The notes beneath the pieces were generated by a model. It worked only from the letters and a program-made list of their open reading frames with translations. It ran no database searches and had not been told where the DNA came from. The position numbers and the translations under genes are program-made. Below, one piece after another: positions 1-12,017 of a DNA stretch of 64,000 bases. Source of the stretch: Trifolium pratense (lineage: Eukaryota > Streptophyta > Magnoliopsida > Fabales > Fabaceae). Every line of letters begins with the position of its first letter. Position 1 is the first letter of the stretch. The stretch is taken from NCBI RefSeq assembly GCF_020283565.1, contig NC_060063.1, positions 41,314,856 to 41,378,855 of the forward strand, given 5' to 3'.

Positions 1-69
1 AGGATTCCGGCCATCGTCACCCGCTTGACAGAGTTCCATGAAAAGTTCATGAATGAGTTTCGTGATTGA
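1..69 (+). CDS. 3' end of an unidentified gene
   Basis: Reading frame 1 is open from the window edge to a TGA at 67-69 and encodes 22 residues ending MNEFRD. The composition (Arg, Thr, Glu, Phe, His, Lys) looks like real coding sequence, and the DNA turns AT-rich just after the stop, as at a plant 3' UTR. The fragment is too short to assign to a family. The rest of the gene would lie left of the window. Confidence 0.5.
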   Translation, partial: RIPAIVTRLTEFHEKFMNEFRD

Positions 70-1014
70 GTAGTCCTTATTTGAGTTTTTTTCCCCTATA
101 AATTTAGGGATGCCTATTTGATATTTAACTTTGATGAATTTTGTACTTTATGAAACTAGGCTCTCTTAATTTAGTTTCTTGATGAATAAATTTTGCTATA
201 GTTCAACTTTCAACTTATAGTTGCACGTTGAAAATCCAAGACTTGAAATAAAATATACTATTAACAGTGACATGGGAAATTAATCAAAATTGAAGTTGCC
301 ATGTGACCTGTTCTTTGGCCCTGCATTATTTATTTAGCATGCAAATATATGATAATGATGTGAGAATGCATTTATTGAACCTTTGACCTGGAATTCAACC
401 TTTCTCAGTGTGGAAATTTTAGATTTCACATCCTTAATATATTATAGGTAAAGTTTGTGTGTTACTGCAATTTTTTACTAATGCTATCAATCACTTGTAG
501 GCTTTTAAGAAAGCATTTAATTTAATAGAAGTCCGTAGACTAATTATAAATCACAAGTCATAGTTCAAATGACAAAAAACTAGAACTTTGACTCATGCGG
601 TGCATGGGTCTAATTAGGTGTAATATGTAAAATAAAAAATACAATACAAAAATTCTAAGAGCATTTTCAATAAGAGTAGTATAGGGAATTTCATGGACTA
701 ATTATTCTATATTTGTTTATGTGCTTATTTCATATTTTATATATTTTTTAAATAATTTTGGAACCCCATCATTTTGTTTACTTATTAAAAAAAAATTGGT
801 GATAACTAAAGGTTAAAAAATTGATGATAATTAAAGGTTAAAAAAAAAATTAAAGACATAATCAAGAACATAAACTTAAGTAGACATTCATAAATAAATA
901 AAAATTGTGATTAATTCCGCCGTTCAAATTTATTGAAACCAGGGTTAACATATTAGAATTCCTAAATTCTTTCATAATTGAAGCACATGTTTTAGCGATT
1001 GAAAGGTTTTATTG
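70..1014. other. intergenic, AT-rich
   Basis: I see no gene here. The first few hundred bases probably include the 3' UTR and terminator of the gene ending at 69. The remainder is AT-rich with A-runs. Confidence 0.5.
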
Positions 1015-1160
1015 TAAGTAAGGGATGCAGGTTCGATGACAAATCTGTATTTTTTTAATATAAAGCTGCAATAAAAAGAAAGAGAAAATGAGAGGGGAAA
1101 AAATTTAGTTTAGGGTTAGCTTATGTTAGCAAGCTTATAATATAAGAGATTATCGGTTAT
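1015..1160 (+). repeat. diverged direct repeat, copy 1 (SINE-like)
   Basis: This segment and 1672-1818 share an order of blocks: a GGTTCGA box (resembling a tRNA B box), an A/T tract, a purine-rich block with GAGGG, a TTAGGGTT block, and AAGCTTATAATATAA. They look like two old copies of one short element, possibly a SINE. No clear target duplication was found. Confidence 0.45.
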
Positions 1161-1671
1161 TAATTGTTTAAATTGTGCAATGAAAATTGATGGTGCTTAA
1201 TTGTCGTATGAAATCTTTCCTATGAAAGTTGATGGAGCTTAACACTTTGTGGACATAATTTAAATCACAATTGGTCTGCTAGTGCATATTGTATCAATTG
1301 ATCATCAGTTAATATTAAATCTGCAATGTTAAAATCAAAATAATGAATGTGATTAGTGACATGACTATGGTTGTGTTTGGTTGTATTGCAAAAAAAAATT
1401 GATTTAGCAGAATTGAGTTTGATAATAACTTTCTAAATTACACGTGATAATAACTTTCTAAATCTCATATGATAATTATTCTCTAAATTTATGATCCGGT
1501 AGAAAAAAAACATTGATCAGGAAAGACATAAAAATATTTCGTGATGAATAATATAGTCAACAATAATTTTGATATGATATACTTTTAAAATTGATGGTGC
1601 TTATCAATTATTGCACATAATTTTAATCACAATTGATATATTTGCCATAATGGGAAATATTGCCTTGCACT

Positions 1672-1818
1672 GAAGGGTTGCGGGTTCGAATCATAGTCAA
1701 GACAAAATTGTATTATTTTTTAATAAAAATTGCAAGATAAAATGGAGGGAAAACAGGGAAAACAAATTAGGGTTTAGAGTTTTGCTTGTGTATACAAGCT
1801 TATAATATAAAAGATTGT
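1672..1818 (+). repeat. diverged direct repeat, copy 2 (SINE-like)
   Basis: Second copy of the element at 1015-1160. It has GGGTTCGAATC near its start and AAGCTTATAATATAA near its end. The two copies are clearly related but diverged by substitutions and indels. Confidence 0.45.
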
Positions 1819-1819
1819 A

Positions 1820-1902
1820 GAAATTGTTAGGTCGGGCGCTATGACCGTGGTTCGGCAAAAAATTGTCGAAATTGTTAGGTCGGGCGCTAAGACCGTGGTT
1901 CA
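1820..1902. repeat. 48-bp tandem duplication
   Basis: A GC-richer unit beginning GAAATTGTTAGGTCGGGCGC occurs at 1820 and again at 1868 with one difference in the core (CTATGACC versus CTAAGACC). The second copy ends near 1902. No coding function is evident. Confidence 0.7.
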
Positions 1903-2793
1903 AGCCCCTGCTGCCTTTTTTTTTTACTGTAGTTTATGATGGTTTTGTTTATTTCATCTATGTGAAAAAAAACAAATTTCAGGAGAACCAAAAATATTGG
2001 GTTTAAGTAGTTAATGAGTCTCCTCCCCTAGGTCGAATTGTTCGGGAGAACTCGTGTTTGATTTTTGATAGGAACAATTTTTGACTAGGTTTTACTTACC
2101 TTGTGGCTGAACTCTGGTCTCCTTCTTCGAGAACCAGAGGGTTAAAAACACAAAATAAATAAAGCAAAAATAATTGTGAGAGAATATATCTGAGATAAAA
2201 ATTATTTGATGTCGAAGTAAAAATTTAAACTTTAAATATTGAAGGGGAGGTAACAACAAAGAAGAGAAAAAAAAATGGTTTGGGTTACTCTATTGGGAGG
2301 AAAGGTTGCATAACAAGTAAAGTTAGAGAATGAGAAGGTGTGTGAAGAATTTGATAGAAGAAAATGAGGATAACACCCAAATAAAACTAGAAAACAGAAA
2401 AATTAATTCACTTTTATTTTACTCAAGATAATGAAAAGTTGAAGGATCCGATTACTCACGCGCCCTATGTCTTTCTCTTTTTATCCTTTCGCTACTTAAA
2501 TAGCGGACGTTATAAAAATATGGTGTTTTGAGGGTGTCCGCTACTTAAGTAGCTGACAGAAGTATTTTCATAAATTTGTAGGGCGCCAGAATGAGTAGGG
2601 TGACGTTGAAAAGTGAAAATGTAGTGAGTGTATAAGTGTAAGATAATGGACTTAGTTAATTTTGTTGGGGGCTTAAATATATAGATATTTCCTTACGATA
2701 AAAATATATAATAATAGTATTATTAAAGTCATTTTTTCTTTTCTTGCGAGGGCATAGCCCCCAAAGCCATGGCCTTGCATCCACCCTGAATTT
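1903..2793. other. intergenic
   Basis: No gene is seen. At about 2490-2560 a short inverted pair (GCTACTTAAATAGCGGAC and GTCCGCTACTTAAGTAGC) suggests a foldback element with GC-rich arms, but its ends are not defined. Confidence 0.4.
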
Positions 2794-2939
2794 AGTAAAT
2801 GTTTGATGTTACGGTAAGTATATTAAAATTATAGTGATTCATTGTAATTTTCTAAAAGTTATTACTATAATTTTTTGAAAAATCATGATAAATCACCGTA
2901 ATTCTAATAAATAAACCGAAATATCAAACATAGACTTAC
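2794..2939. mobile_element. foldback MITE
   Basis: The left end GTAAATGTTTGATGTTACGGT is nearly the inverse of the right end ACCGAAATATCAAACATAGACTTAC, giving imperfect terminal inverted repeats around an AT-rich foldback of about 146 bp. Similar wording recurs near 23840-23990. The superfamily is not assigned. Confidence 0.5.
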
Positions 2940-3864
2940 TAATATAAGGACAATATTAGGTAAAAACAAACACTTCTTTTTTATTTACTTTTTGGGAAGG
3001 GTAAATTGAAGTAAAAATGAATGTCACAATGTCACACCACGAGATCTAATAGTTTACTACACGCCTCTCTGCAATGCATAACAGTGAATGGCCATGTTCA
3101 TGTAATTTCACCAGTCATAACAGAGAAACTGAAAAAGCAGAATACCCTTTATTTCTTACTCATCATATTTTTACTATAATCCTAATAGAAAATGACACAT
3201 GCATGAGAACAACCACATAAAAACACCAATAACCATCACTTCCTTTTTCTAATTTTTCTGTTTTCAGAACCGTACTGTTCAGTCCATGAACCTTACCTTA
3301 CTTGCATTTATCTTATACTAGTTCTTACTCACAAGTCACATATTCCATCATTTTTAATGGAAAATACTATTCCCATGTTCTTATTACAAGATTTTTTTTA
3401 GGGTTTAGGGAATGTTGGATGCATCTGTCCATATTATAGACCAGATACATTAAACATTCTATAAATCTAAGAAATAATTTTTTTTTGTTTACAGTGAGTT
3501 GGAGATCGAACATATTATAAGACTAAATTAATGTTTAAAATATTGAATACACAAATTATTAGAGAATGTTCTAAAGACAAATGTCGGTTTAATGTAAAAT
3601 AAAATGTCGGCATGATCCTTTTAAAAACATGAAGAGCTAATGTGAAGCTATGAAACACTATAGCACACACGAGACTGATGCGTCAATATTGGTAATAATT
3701 TAACAAAATGAAATTTTTTTTCTTTTTCTTGACAGTTTTAACAAAATGAAATTTTTGAATGTAAATCATGAGATAAAAGCGATTAAGCTAACTTTCGATT
3801 AAAATCAATTTCATAAAATTAATTCAGTCAAAATCAATTTTTGTTAACACAAAACTAAATACAT
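2940..3864. other. intergenic, downstream of the remorin gene
   Basis: No gene is seen. About 3410-3480 (ATGTTGGATGCATCTGTCC ... CATTCTATAAATCT) resembles the core of the Stowaway-like MITE at 4708-4833 and may be an old relative. The 3' UTR of the minus-strand remorin gene should begin just left of 3865. Confidence 0.4.
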
Positions 3865-6800
3865 TTAATAGTTGTTATTGCAAGGGAAGCATCCACATGA
3901 ATTGTGCCTAGAAAATTGAGAGTTATGCCTATGAATAATCTTTTTAGCATGTTGAGTTGATTTTTCCATTTGCTCTAAGTGCTGTTGCCTTGCTGTTTCT
4001 CTCCATTCCTCAGCTTTCCTATGAACCACTGACATCCTCTTCATCAACTTTTCTTCTAGGTTTGATCTCATCTTTTGGATTTTCACCTATAAATAAATAA
4101 ATAAAGCATGCTTAGTTTCAATATTTTCAACTTTGAAAGTTAAGAATTTGCTTGGTAATGTGTAATGCATTTTTTTAAACAGATTTGTAGTTTTCAATGA
4201 TTTTGATGACTATGAAACATTTTATAGTATTGTATTGTTAAGGTTTGAAAAGATAATATAGTAGTTTTCAACTTGGATTTTGTTTTTATTACCATTATTA
4301 ACATTATTCTTATGGTCTGTATATAGTACATTGATTCCCTAGACTACAATTTATAGTCTAGCTGTCCAATATATATTTCAATTTTTTTAATAGTTCACTA
4401 TGTGAAAAAAGTTAAATAAACAATGCTCCTTGCATGAAATCACTGTATAGAGTGATACTCAAAACAAAAACACTTGATATTCTTGAGTGGTCACGTGACC
4501 AAATGATTTGGATCGTCACGCTCACAAAAGTGAAATAAAATAAATAAATAATATTTTCTTTTTTAAATTATTAAATAATTTGATATTATTTTGTGAATGT
4601 GACTAAATCCAAATTATTTGGTCATGTGACCACATAAGAGTATCTCAAAAAACACTATCTAAAAAGTTAAATATTGTGCTACCCAATTTATATTGTTGAG
4701 TAGTATACTCCCTCCGATTACTTTTTAGACTCATATAATGTTAGACGTATCCAGTCCAATTTATTGACTAGTACATCCAACATTCTATGAATCTAAAAAG
4801 TAAAGTTTTTCTTATAATAAAAATCGGAGGGAGTATTAAGAGCAAACCACTTGGTTAATTCTTTTGTTGTTTTAAAATGCATATGACAATTCATATTGTG
4901 CAATAATGGTTATATTTGACGGTACATTTTGTATTCAAGTTGACAAAACTCTAGCTAACTCAAATACTCCAAGTTTGGCACTAATTTCTGTGTAATGTTC
5001 ACATGTGCACTTCAATTAAAAATATCTAGTAAACATTAATTATTTTTATGGGTTTTTAAGGATTTCTTATTATTGAAATTAGGGAAGCATGTTGAGGAAA
5101 ATCAGAAGTGGACTATAATATTGACTGGTCAAGAAGAAAATACTAATAATTAATAATGGTATGGTATCCATTAATTGGGGGTGGTGGCTCGAGGAATTAA
5201 GCCAACAACATGCCCTTCTATTGTAGTCAAAAGTTCATACTAGAATAGAATCTTATGTATTAGTACAATACAAAACTTGTACATGTATATATAATGTATA
5301 ATGTACTATTATGTACTGAAAAATGGCCTTGGATTCTACATACTTTTGGACAACATGCTACCATATGTGTATCACACAAAAAAAAAAATGTCACCTAGAT
5401 GGATCAACATTCTCTGCACTCGAAATGAAATGTCCTAAATTGACGGACCAGGATTCCATGTATTCGATTTTTGGGTGCAGTCGTGCAGTCATTTCATTTA
5501 TAGCCATCCGATCAAGATCGGACGGTTATGATTTAAAACTGTATTTGTTAACTGAGTTTATTTAAACCGTTCGATTGTGATCGGACGGCTATAAGTCAAC
5601 TGCATTGAAATTTTGACTGCACATGATCCATTTCCTAAATTGACACAATCTTTATCTTGAGTATTGTGAGATCCGGATTCTTTGTAGTGTGACTGCATGT
5701 AGTCGTGTAGTCACATGTTTCTGACTGTTTGATCTAAATCGAACGGTAAAAAACGTGAGACTGCATGACTGTACGTAATTACTGACTATATAGGATTCAG
5801 ATCCTACCGTTCGGTCCATTTTTTAAGATTGGTATTTTGGATTTTTAAAATATTGACATCTGCGTATTTTTGTCAACCGGCATATCTTAATCCAACGTTC
5901 ATCATTGCATTGATTGTGTAAATACAAGATACTCCGAACTACAATAAATCCATTTTGATAAACTATCGTATAGTATTTTTGACCTCGATAAACCCTTGGA
6001 TCGAGATCAAAGATACATAGAAAAACTTAATGTTGGAGTAGTTGAAGCCACAAACATTTTTTTAAAACCATTGGATAATAACCAAAAAAGTCTCATAAAA
6101 GAGGTCTAGTAATGTGGTCAAAGATTCTAATGGGGTATAGGTTGGGCATGATCCATCACCAAACTATCATTAACAATAATAAACATATTGTACTTTAATA
6201 TATTTATTTATTGTTATTTATAGCTTAGAATAGTTTTTGGTATGACATTATTGATATTTTCAAGTGAAATTTAATAATTGGTTAACTAAAAACCATTGAA
6301 AACTAACCAAAATTCATGAAAAGTAATGAAATACCTCAAGTTTTTTTGACCTGGCTTCTGCTTTAGCATTTTGGAGGTTTATCCAAGCTTGAATTTTTGC
6401 TTCTTCTCTTTGATACCTGCATCAATTTAAATCACAATATTTTAAAAACCGAACATTAGACCGGCGAGACCTATTGGTCAAGGTTCAACCACTTTAAACT
6501 GCTCGAATCAGGATAAAACTTTGATCAAAATGCTCGAATATATCGTATCATAGATAATATTGGTTCATGGTACCATCTGGTTCGGTTTTTAAAACATTGA
6601 TTTTGTGAGGTTTAGTTACCTAAGACAACACTTGTTCTTCTCCTCTTCTTCCCAAGTTGCAGCTATACAATCAGAATCAGCTTTCAAACTAGCATTATGT
6701 CTCAAACTTTTCGATATTTCCTTTTCCTCCTCTTCACTTGAACTCCAATTTGGTGCAACCAAATCATACTTTGTTGTTCCATATTGTAGTTTATCAAAAT

Positions 6801-8822
6801 GACACTCTTCTAGCTGAATAACATCGTTGCAATCGGCGTTAGATAATGCCAACGGTCCTGATCTACTAGCAGGAGTGTTATGGCGTGCAGGCGACGAACT
6901 CTTGAATGGTGTGTGACATCTTGAAGTTGTGGAACTTCCTAATGGAGTCATCTCTGTGCCAGCATCTTTGTGTTTAACTTCATGAACCACTTCTGTGAAA
7001 GCATCATTCATGGAATCACATGCTTGATTTCTGAATAAGAATCCTTCTTTTGTCGGTTCCGAATATCTGAATTTCGGTAAAATTGGCTCTATGCTGTCTG
7101 TGAATTTATCTGCATTGCAAAATAGTTGTTGAATTGATAATATAATTTGAACTTCATTATTTAGACTCAAGATTTTAGAAGAAAAAGGTCTGCAACCATA
7201 ATTTGGGTCGCGGCATCGAGGTTTTAGGTCACATCGACTGCAAGCATTAGACTACAATTCTTTGTGATGCGACCATAGCCGTTACGACGGCCACTAGCCC
7301 TGTCATTCCAAAGCCCAATTGAAAGAGAAACTTGGGTTCTCTTCCCATTTTCATACATCAGCTAATGCTTGACATTGGAACAGAATGAGTACAAGCTCAT
7401 CAACAGCTCAAAAGCTATGAAGCACCGACATAGACACAATCGCCGAACACAACACTAATGACACATTGACCCTAGTAATAATTTCAGAAAAATATATTAA
7501 TTGAACGTAAACACAGGTATCAGTGTTGCATACAAACATATGAAGAACGGACACAGATACAAACACCAGACACGACATGGACACGCCGACGCCCATAATA
7601 ATTTGAATTTTTTTACATAATTCAATGTAATCACAAGTGTCGGTGTCGAATACCACCAACATGTGTCTGACACCGGGACACATATAATCCATGGAGTGTC
7701 CGTGCTTTATAGATACCAACACACATTAGTACCAACACACATTAGTACTACATAGTTCAAAACACAAGGAGATTAGAAAAACTAGAATTTTTTTAACTTC
7801 AACCTACCTACAATTTTGGGTCAAGTCAATGAGAATTGAGTGCTAATAAACTCATGATAAATTAAGACAAATTCATAATTTGCCTTAAAGCAAATGAAAC
7901 TAGTAAAGATGAAAAACTTTTAAGAAATACTAGTAAAAAAAAACTTTGGAATTTAAGAAAGACAAAAAGAAAAAAAGAAGCATAATGATAAAGATTGCAA
8001 AAAGTGTAGAATGATAATAACAAAGAAAGTAAATGCAAAGTTGTAAAGAAGAAAAAGGTCAAATTTTGAAGTTAAGATAATGAACCAACCTTTTAGTACT
8101 ATGTCTGTTGGACATGAGATCCCATTGAAAGCTCCAACAGTACTATTATTGTGGTCCAAAGTTGAAGAAGAACATTGAAAATTAGGACCAACTTTAGACA
8201 ACACTTTTTCTTCAATGACCCTTGATTTTACTGAAAAATCTTCACTTTTTTGCTTAAAGCTATTATCACATTGTCTTGAGGATTCTGAAGATGAAGCTTT
8301 ATGAGCTGGTGAGTCATGACAAGAAGTGCTTATAAGCCATTTTTCAGCATCATCCCATTTAGATGGAAAACTTTTTCTTGGAAGATTGTTTCTTCCAACA
8401 ATAGAAGAAGATGAACTGAAGCTGAAAAGTGGTCTACCAGGTGTAGAAGGTGCTTCTAGTTTTCTTATTTGTGTTATAGAATCATTGCTGAATCTTCTGT
8501 TTTCTGCATTGATATTTGGAAGTGGTAAAGATTTGACAAACTCAGATGTTTCTTTTAGGTTTAGTTTGCAAAGAGGGTCAATGAAATCATCAATAAAAGG
8601 GTTATTGTTGTTAATGTTCTTGTTTTTAGTACCATACATGTTCATGTTCTTGTTTTCAAGGGTTGGTTCCTGAAATTAGAAGGAAAAAAAAAAGATAGTT
8701 AAAAAAAGAAAGAAAAGATGAAAAGGAATTGAAGGTAAAAGATATGATTTTTAGTATGTTTGTGTAAGAAGTTGTACCAAGAAAGATGAAGGTTGAATGA
8801 ATTTGTGGCTAGGGAGATCCAT
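3865..8822 (-). CDS. remorin family protein, long N-terminal type
   Basis: Remorins are plant plasma-membrane nanodomain scaffold proteins involved in cell-cell traffic, immunity and symbiosis. Five coding exons join in frame: 8822-8778, 8669-8090, 7109-6620, 6416-6335 and 4086-3865 (stop included), for 472 residues. All introns are GT-AG, with phases 0, 1, 2 and 0. The first ~340 residues are Ser/Asn-rich and look disordered. Residues about 345-460 form the conserved remorin C domain, a charged coiled coil with the Trp, Ala and Glu-Lys pattern of the family (AWINLQNAKAEARSKKLE, then AEEWRETARQQH). The tail carries Cys463, Cys465 and Cys468, as expected for the C-terminal anchor, which is S-acylated in studied remorins. 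The start was chosen because a 15-codon exon at 8822 joins in phase through good splice signals; the internal Met at 8645 is the alternative. The exon architecture suggests the group with long variable N-termini. Introns carry several MITEs. Confidence 0.88.
4708..4833. mobile_element. Stowaway-like MITE
   Basis: Terminal inverted repeats CTCCCTCCGAT and ATCGGAGGGAG bound 126 bp and are flanked by TA on both sides (4706-4707 and 4834-4835). That is the TA target duplication and CTCCCTCCG terminus of Stowaway/Mariner MITEs. It lies in the last intron of the remorin gene. Confidence 0.88.
5470..5622. mobile_element. foldback MITE with TGCAGTC ends, copy 1
   Basis: The left end GTGCAGTC and right end GACTGCAC invert each other, and inner arms (ATCCGATCAAGATCGGACGG versus CGATTGTGATCGGACGGC) form further inverted pairs. 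It lies in the last remorin intron. Related copies lie at 5688-5800 and 9566-9731. Confidence 0.55.
5688..5800. mobile_element. foldback MITE with TGCAGTC ends, copy 2
   Basis: Contains GTGACTGCATGTAGTC, an internal GATCTAAATCGAACGG block and GACTGCATGACTG. These match the layout of the element at 5470-5622 but with a shorter core. The ends are uncertain. Confidence 0.4.
7400..7740. repeat. dispersed repeat in remorin intron
   Basis: Rich in ACAC/GACAC words such as CGGACACAGATAC, CACGCCGACGCC, ACACCGGGACAC and GGAGTGTCCGTGCTT, in both orientations. It resembles common plant dispersed repeats built from CGGACACG-type motifs. It also contains a short direct duplication, ACCAACACACATTAGTA, at about 7717-7750. 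The ORF on its minus strand shows no known protein. Confidence 0.4.
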
Positions 8823-9565
8823 GGCCTTAGTTTGAGGGGTCACTGATCAGTGTTAAGGAAATGGAGTTTCTAACTATGGAGGGAAGTTACTATGGCTAGT
8901 TTGGTTGGTTACCTATCTTTATTGGTTAATAGCTTTTTATTTATTTTGACTTTTCATTATATTAGTAAGAAATTTCATTTTTATTAAGTAGTTTGTTGGC
9001 TAAAAGTTTTAAGTGTAAGGTAGATAAATGGGATGATTGAGTTCGAGCCTGACCCCGTACATATATAATGTAATGTCTCTGTCAATTGAATTAAATTCAC
9101 GTGACTTTGTACGAAATTTCTACTGCATATAAAGTGAGTTCTTCTCTTCCAACCAATTTTTTAAACACATGAATCATAAATCAAACTTTTTATCACATAT
9201 TTAAAATGACCAAAATTCTAATATTATAGGTAAAAAAAAATAATGTTATTGATTAATCAACAAAACTTTTAATTAATTATATAACAATAATACAATGTGA
9301 TTTGATATTTATGTGTATTTTTAAAAAATGTGTAATATGAAGAATTAGAGGTAAAAATTAAAAGATAGATAGATATAAATACATTATGTAATATTACATA
9401 CAATACTTATAATTTTTTATTTTTTAAAGACTCAATATCTAGCTAAAGGCATGACTAATTCGAGAACATTATTTAACCGGTGGAAGTTCATTTAAAGTTA
9501 GTGTCCTTCTACTCCGTATAGATTAGTCCAATACAACGGATGCAGATTATGTGCAATCAAAAATC
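8823..9565. other. remorin upstream region
   Basis: Sequence 5' of the minus-strand remorin start. It should hold the promoter and 5' UTR, but I could not fix a TATA box with confidence. A SINE-like copy occupies about 9025-9120. Confidence 0.4.
9025..9120 (-). mobile_element. SINE-like repeat, minus orientation
   Basis: On the minus strand this reads TTAATTCAATTGACAGAGAC, then a TATATATG stretch, then GCTCGAACTC, then CATTTATC. The same order and near-identical words occur on the plus strand at 10391-10480. The AATTCAATTG and GTTCGAACTC-like blocks resemble polymerase III A and B boxes. Confidence 0.5.
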
Positions 9566-9731
9566 ATGACTGCATGCAGTCAGCAAAATCTGGAATGTCC
9601 GATTGAAATCAGACGGTTCAGGTTTTAAAGTTAGATTTTTTATTATTTTAAAAAATAAAACTGCATAAAATCTGTGCCGTTCAATTTTGATCGTACGATT
9701 GGAAATTACTGACTGCAGCCTGATCGCATGG
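9566..9731. mobile_element. foldback MITE with TGCAGTC ends, copy 3
   Basis: Runs from GACTGCATGCAGTC to ACTGACTGCAGCC with inverted GTCCGATTGAAATCAGACGG and CCGTTCAATTTTGATCG blocks inside. It is related to the elements at 5470-5622 and 5688-5800, here upstream of the remorin gene. Confidence 0.5.
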
Positions 9732-10390
9732 TTCCTGAATTCATGGAATCCAATTCCTCTCCTCTCACCTTCACTAGATGAATTTATGTGAGTTTTACCG
9801 TACACGTTTAAACATTGAACTTAATATTATGATGATGTGTGAAGTTTGAACAGTGAGTCAGCAGAAATTAAGTAACCATGAGAAACAGTGGAACAAGATA
9901 GTGAAGAAGAAAAAAAGTACAGACATAATTGGAACCAGGGGACTAATAAAATGAGTCACATGTAAAGAAACCAAAAAGACAGTCCTATTTAGACTTTGCT
10001 TGTCTTCTCTCTTTCCTATATCGAGAAGAAGGATTGGATTGCATGAGGAACAAGACAAAACTGTTCATCATCAAAAGAAGAGGGATCTTTCTTTTAGGAC
10101 AAATAATTTACTAATTTTATATATTTTTAATATTTTTTAAATGAAAATACTAGTACTACTACCAATGTGGAATTGGATGGCTGTCATGACATGACATAGA
10201 TAGAAATCTCATAGGAGTAAATCAAAATCAAAGGAGAATGAAAAATGATAAAGAAATCATAAGTAGTTCAATATTGTCAATAAATTTCATCTAATCTAAA
10301 TAGAATGTATTTATGAGTAAATTACATTTTTGATTTTTCTATACTAAAAGAAGTATAAATTATCCTATTCTTAAATAAATAAATAAAATC
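9732..10390. other. intergenic
   Basis: No gene or clear element is seen. Small ORFs here lack recognisable composition. Confidence 0.4.
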
Positions 10391-10480
10391 ATGGGAGATT
10401 AATTCAATTGACGGAGACATTATATTATATATGCAGGAGGTCGGAGTTCGAACTCCGATCATCTCATTTATCCAAGAATT
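10391..10480 (+). mobile_element. SINE-like repeat
   Basis: Contains TTAATTCAATTGACGGAGAC, a TATATATG tract and GGAGTTCGAACTCC, a polymerase III B-box-like palindrome, followed by CTCATTTATCC. It is the same family as 9025-9120 and 32965-33110. Confidence 0.5.
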
Positions 10481-11030
10481 CCAAATATTAATGACTCACT
10501 CATTCTAGAGTTAGAAAATTTTACTCCTACTCTCACAAATCCTGTAAAAACCAATTTTACCCCAAACATTTTTAAGAAAAAAAATTATCATCGCTTTGTG
10601 TTTTCTCAAAGTTTGAATTTTCCAAACACATTTATATTCTAGAAAAGTCAAAATTTAAGTTTGCTTGAACACAAATGTATTTCGATAAAGTTGAATTCGA
10701 GTATATCAATAAATCTTAATTCAATTTTGCCGAAATAGAAATAAGTTATGACAAACATATAAGAAAAATGAAAGGTAATTTAGGTATTTTAAATGATTTG
10801 TGAGGGTAAATGTATAATTTAAATGTTAGGATGGAAATTATTTCAAAGTCAATGAGCATCTTATAAGATAGGCCCAAAAGTGAAGCCTGTCCGGCCTTTG
10901 CTTCATGGTCCCTTACATGACCTCTAACTTTTTGTTAGGCCTCTTTAGGAAACAAACATTAATTTTTTTTGACGGAAGCAAACAAACATTAATTGAAATA
11001 TACCTATCACGTTAAAAACATTGCTATATA
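10481..11030. other. intergenic
   Basis: AT-rich; no gene is seen. Confidence 0.4.
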
Positions 11031-11128
11031 CTAGTCCCACACCCGTGCGATGCACAGGTATTATGTGGTATTTTATATTATAATGTTGAAAAATTATTTG
11101 TATAAATTGTAACGATAAGTGTTGTGAA

Positions 11129-11197
<69 letters not shown>

Positions 11198-12014
11198 GTG
11201 ATGTACTTATCACTTCCTCCAACCAATATATTTTCAACCTTATCTTTTGATCCTTCTTCAACCAATTTTTTTATCTTTGAAACCAAACTATTTCCCAAAG
11301 TAGCAAGAATCTTATATCACACGGGATGATCAAAGTAAAAAAAGGGAAAAATTCAATAATAATAAAAAATATCAATAGAGATTTTGTGAAAATGTGAGAA
11401 GTATATCAAGATAGTACATCACTTTTTCATCAACAAACAACATATTCATAGACGTAACCTCAGTTTGGTTTGTATTTGTCTGTTACATTTCACACATGAA
11501 CAATTCGAACTTTCAACTTTAGATTTGTTTTTCCAGCTACTATAGCAGACACGTGAGGGTAGATAGGAGCTATAGTTTGAAAGAGTAATTTTTTTTAACT
11601 AAAAACTAAACTCAATAGAAATGTAATTAAGTCAATAATGTATACACTCTTCGTATTTTTTTTGTGTGACTAAATTATAAACTCTTTGTTGTTTCTATGA
11701 AAATGGTTGACATTTAAATAGGATAAATGTTGAAAGAGAATTCAACTATGCTCATCTTCATTGTCACTAAGGAGTGTTATAATAATGTAGAAAAGTGTAA
11801 CATCTTGTGACATCAATTGTTGGATAATTGGAGAGGTATAATTCAATAATAATGTAGAAAACTATTTAGATGTTACACTTTTCTACATTATTTTATATTA
11901 TAAAATAAGGAAGTGATGTGGCATTATTGTGTGATTTAATTGGATGTAAGTGGGTGATGTAGATTAAGGTTAAGATGGATAGTAGGAGAACTATCTAGGA
12001 ATTATATATATAGA
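11031..12014 (-). mobile_element. non-autonomous Helitron, 984 bp
   Basis: On the minus strand the element begins TCTATATATATAA at 12014 and ends CTAG at 11034-11031. A stem-loop lies seven bases before CTAG (plus-strand 11042-11058): CCTGTGC and GCACGGG pair around ATC with one G-T wobble. The neighbouring bases are A before TC (12015) and T after CTAG (11030), which is the Helitron A/T insertion site with no target duplication. There is no Rep/helicase coding sequence, so movement would need a helper. It contains an AAT microsatellite. Confidence 0.85.
11130..11196. repeat. (AAT)n microsatellite
   Basis: About 22 uninterrupted AAT/TAA units inside the Helitron. A poly-Leu reading frame on the minus strand is an artefact of this repeat. 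Confidence 0.95.
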
Positions 12015-12017
12015 TTT

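Noticed and set aside
7408..7722. 104-codon minus-strand ORF in a remorin intron
   Set aside because: It lies within a dispersed repeat in an intron of the remorin gene, with no splice support.
10945..11298. ORF with a poly-Leu tract
   Set aside because: Translation of the AAT microsatellite inside the Helitron.
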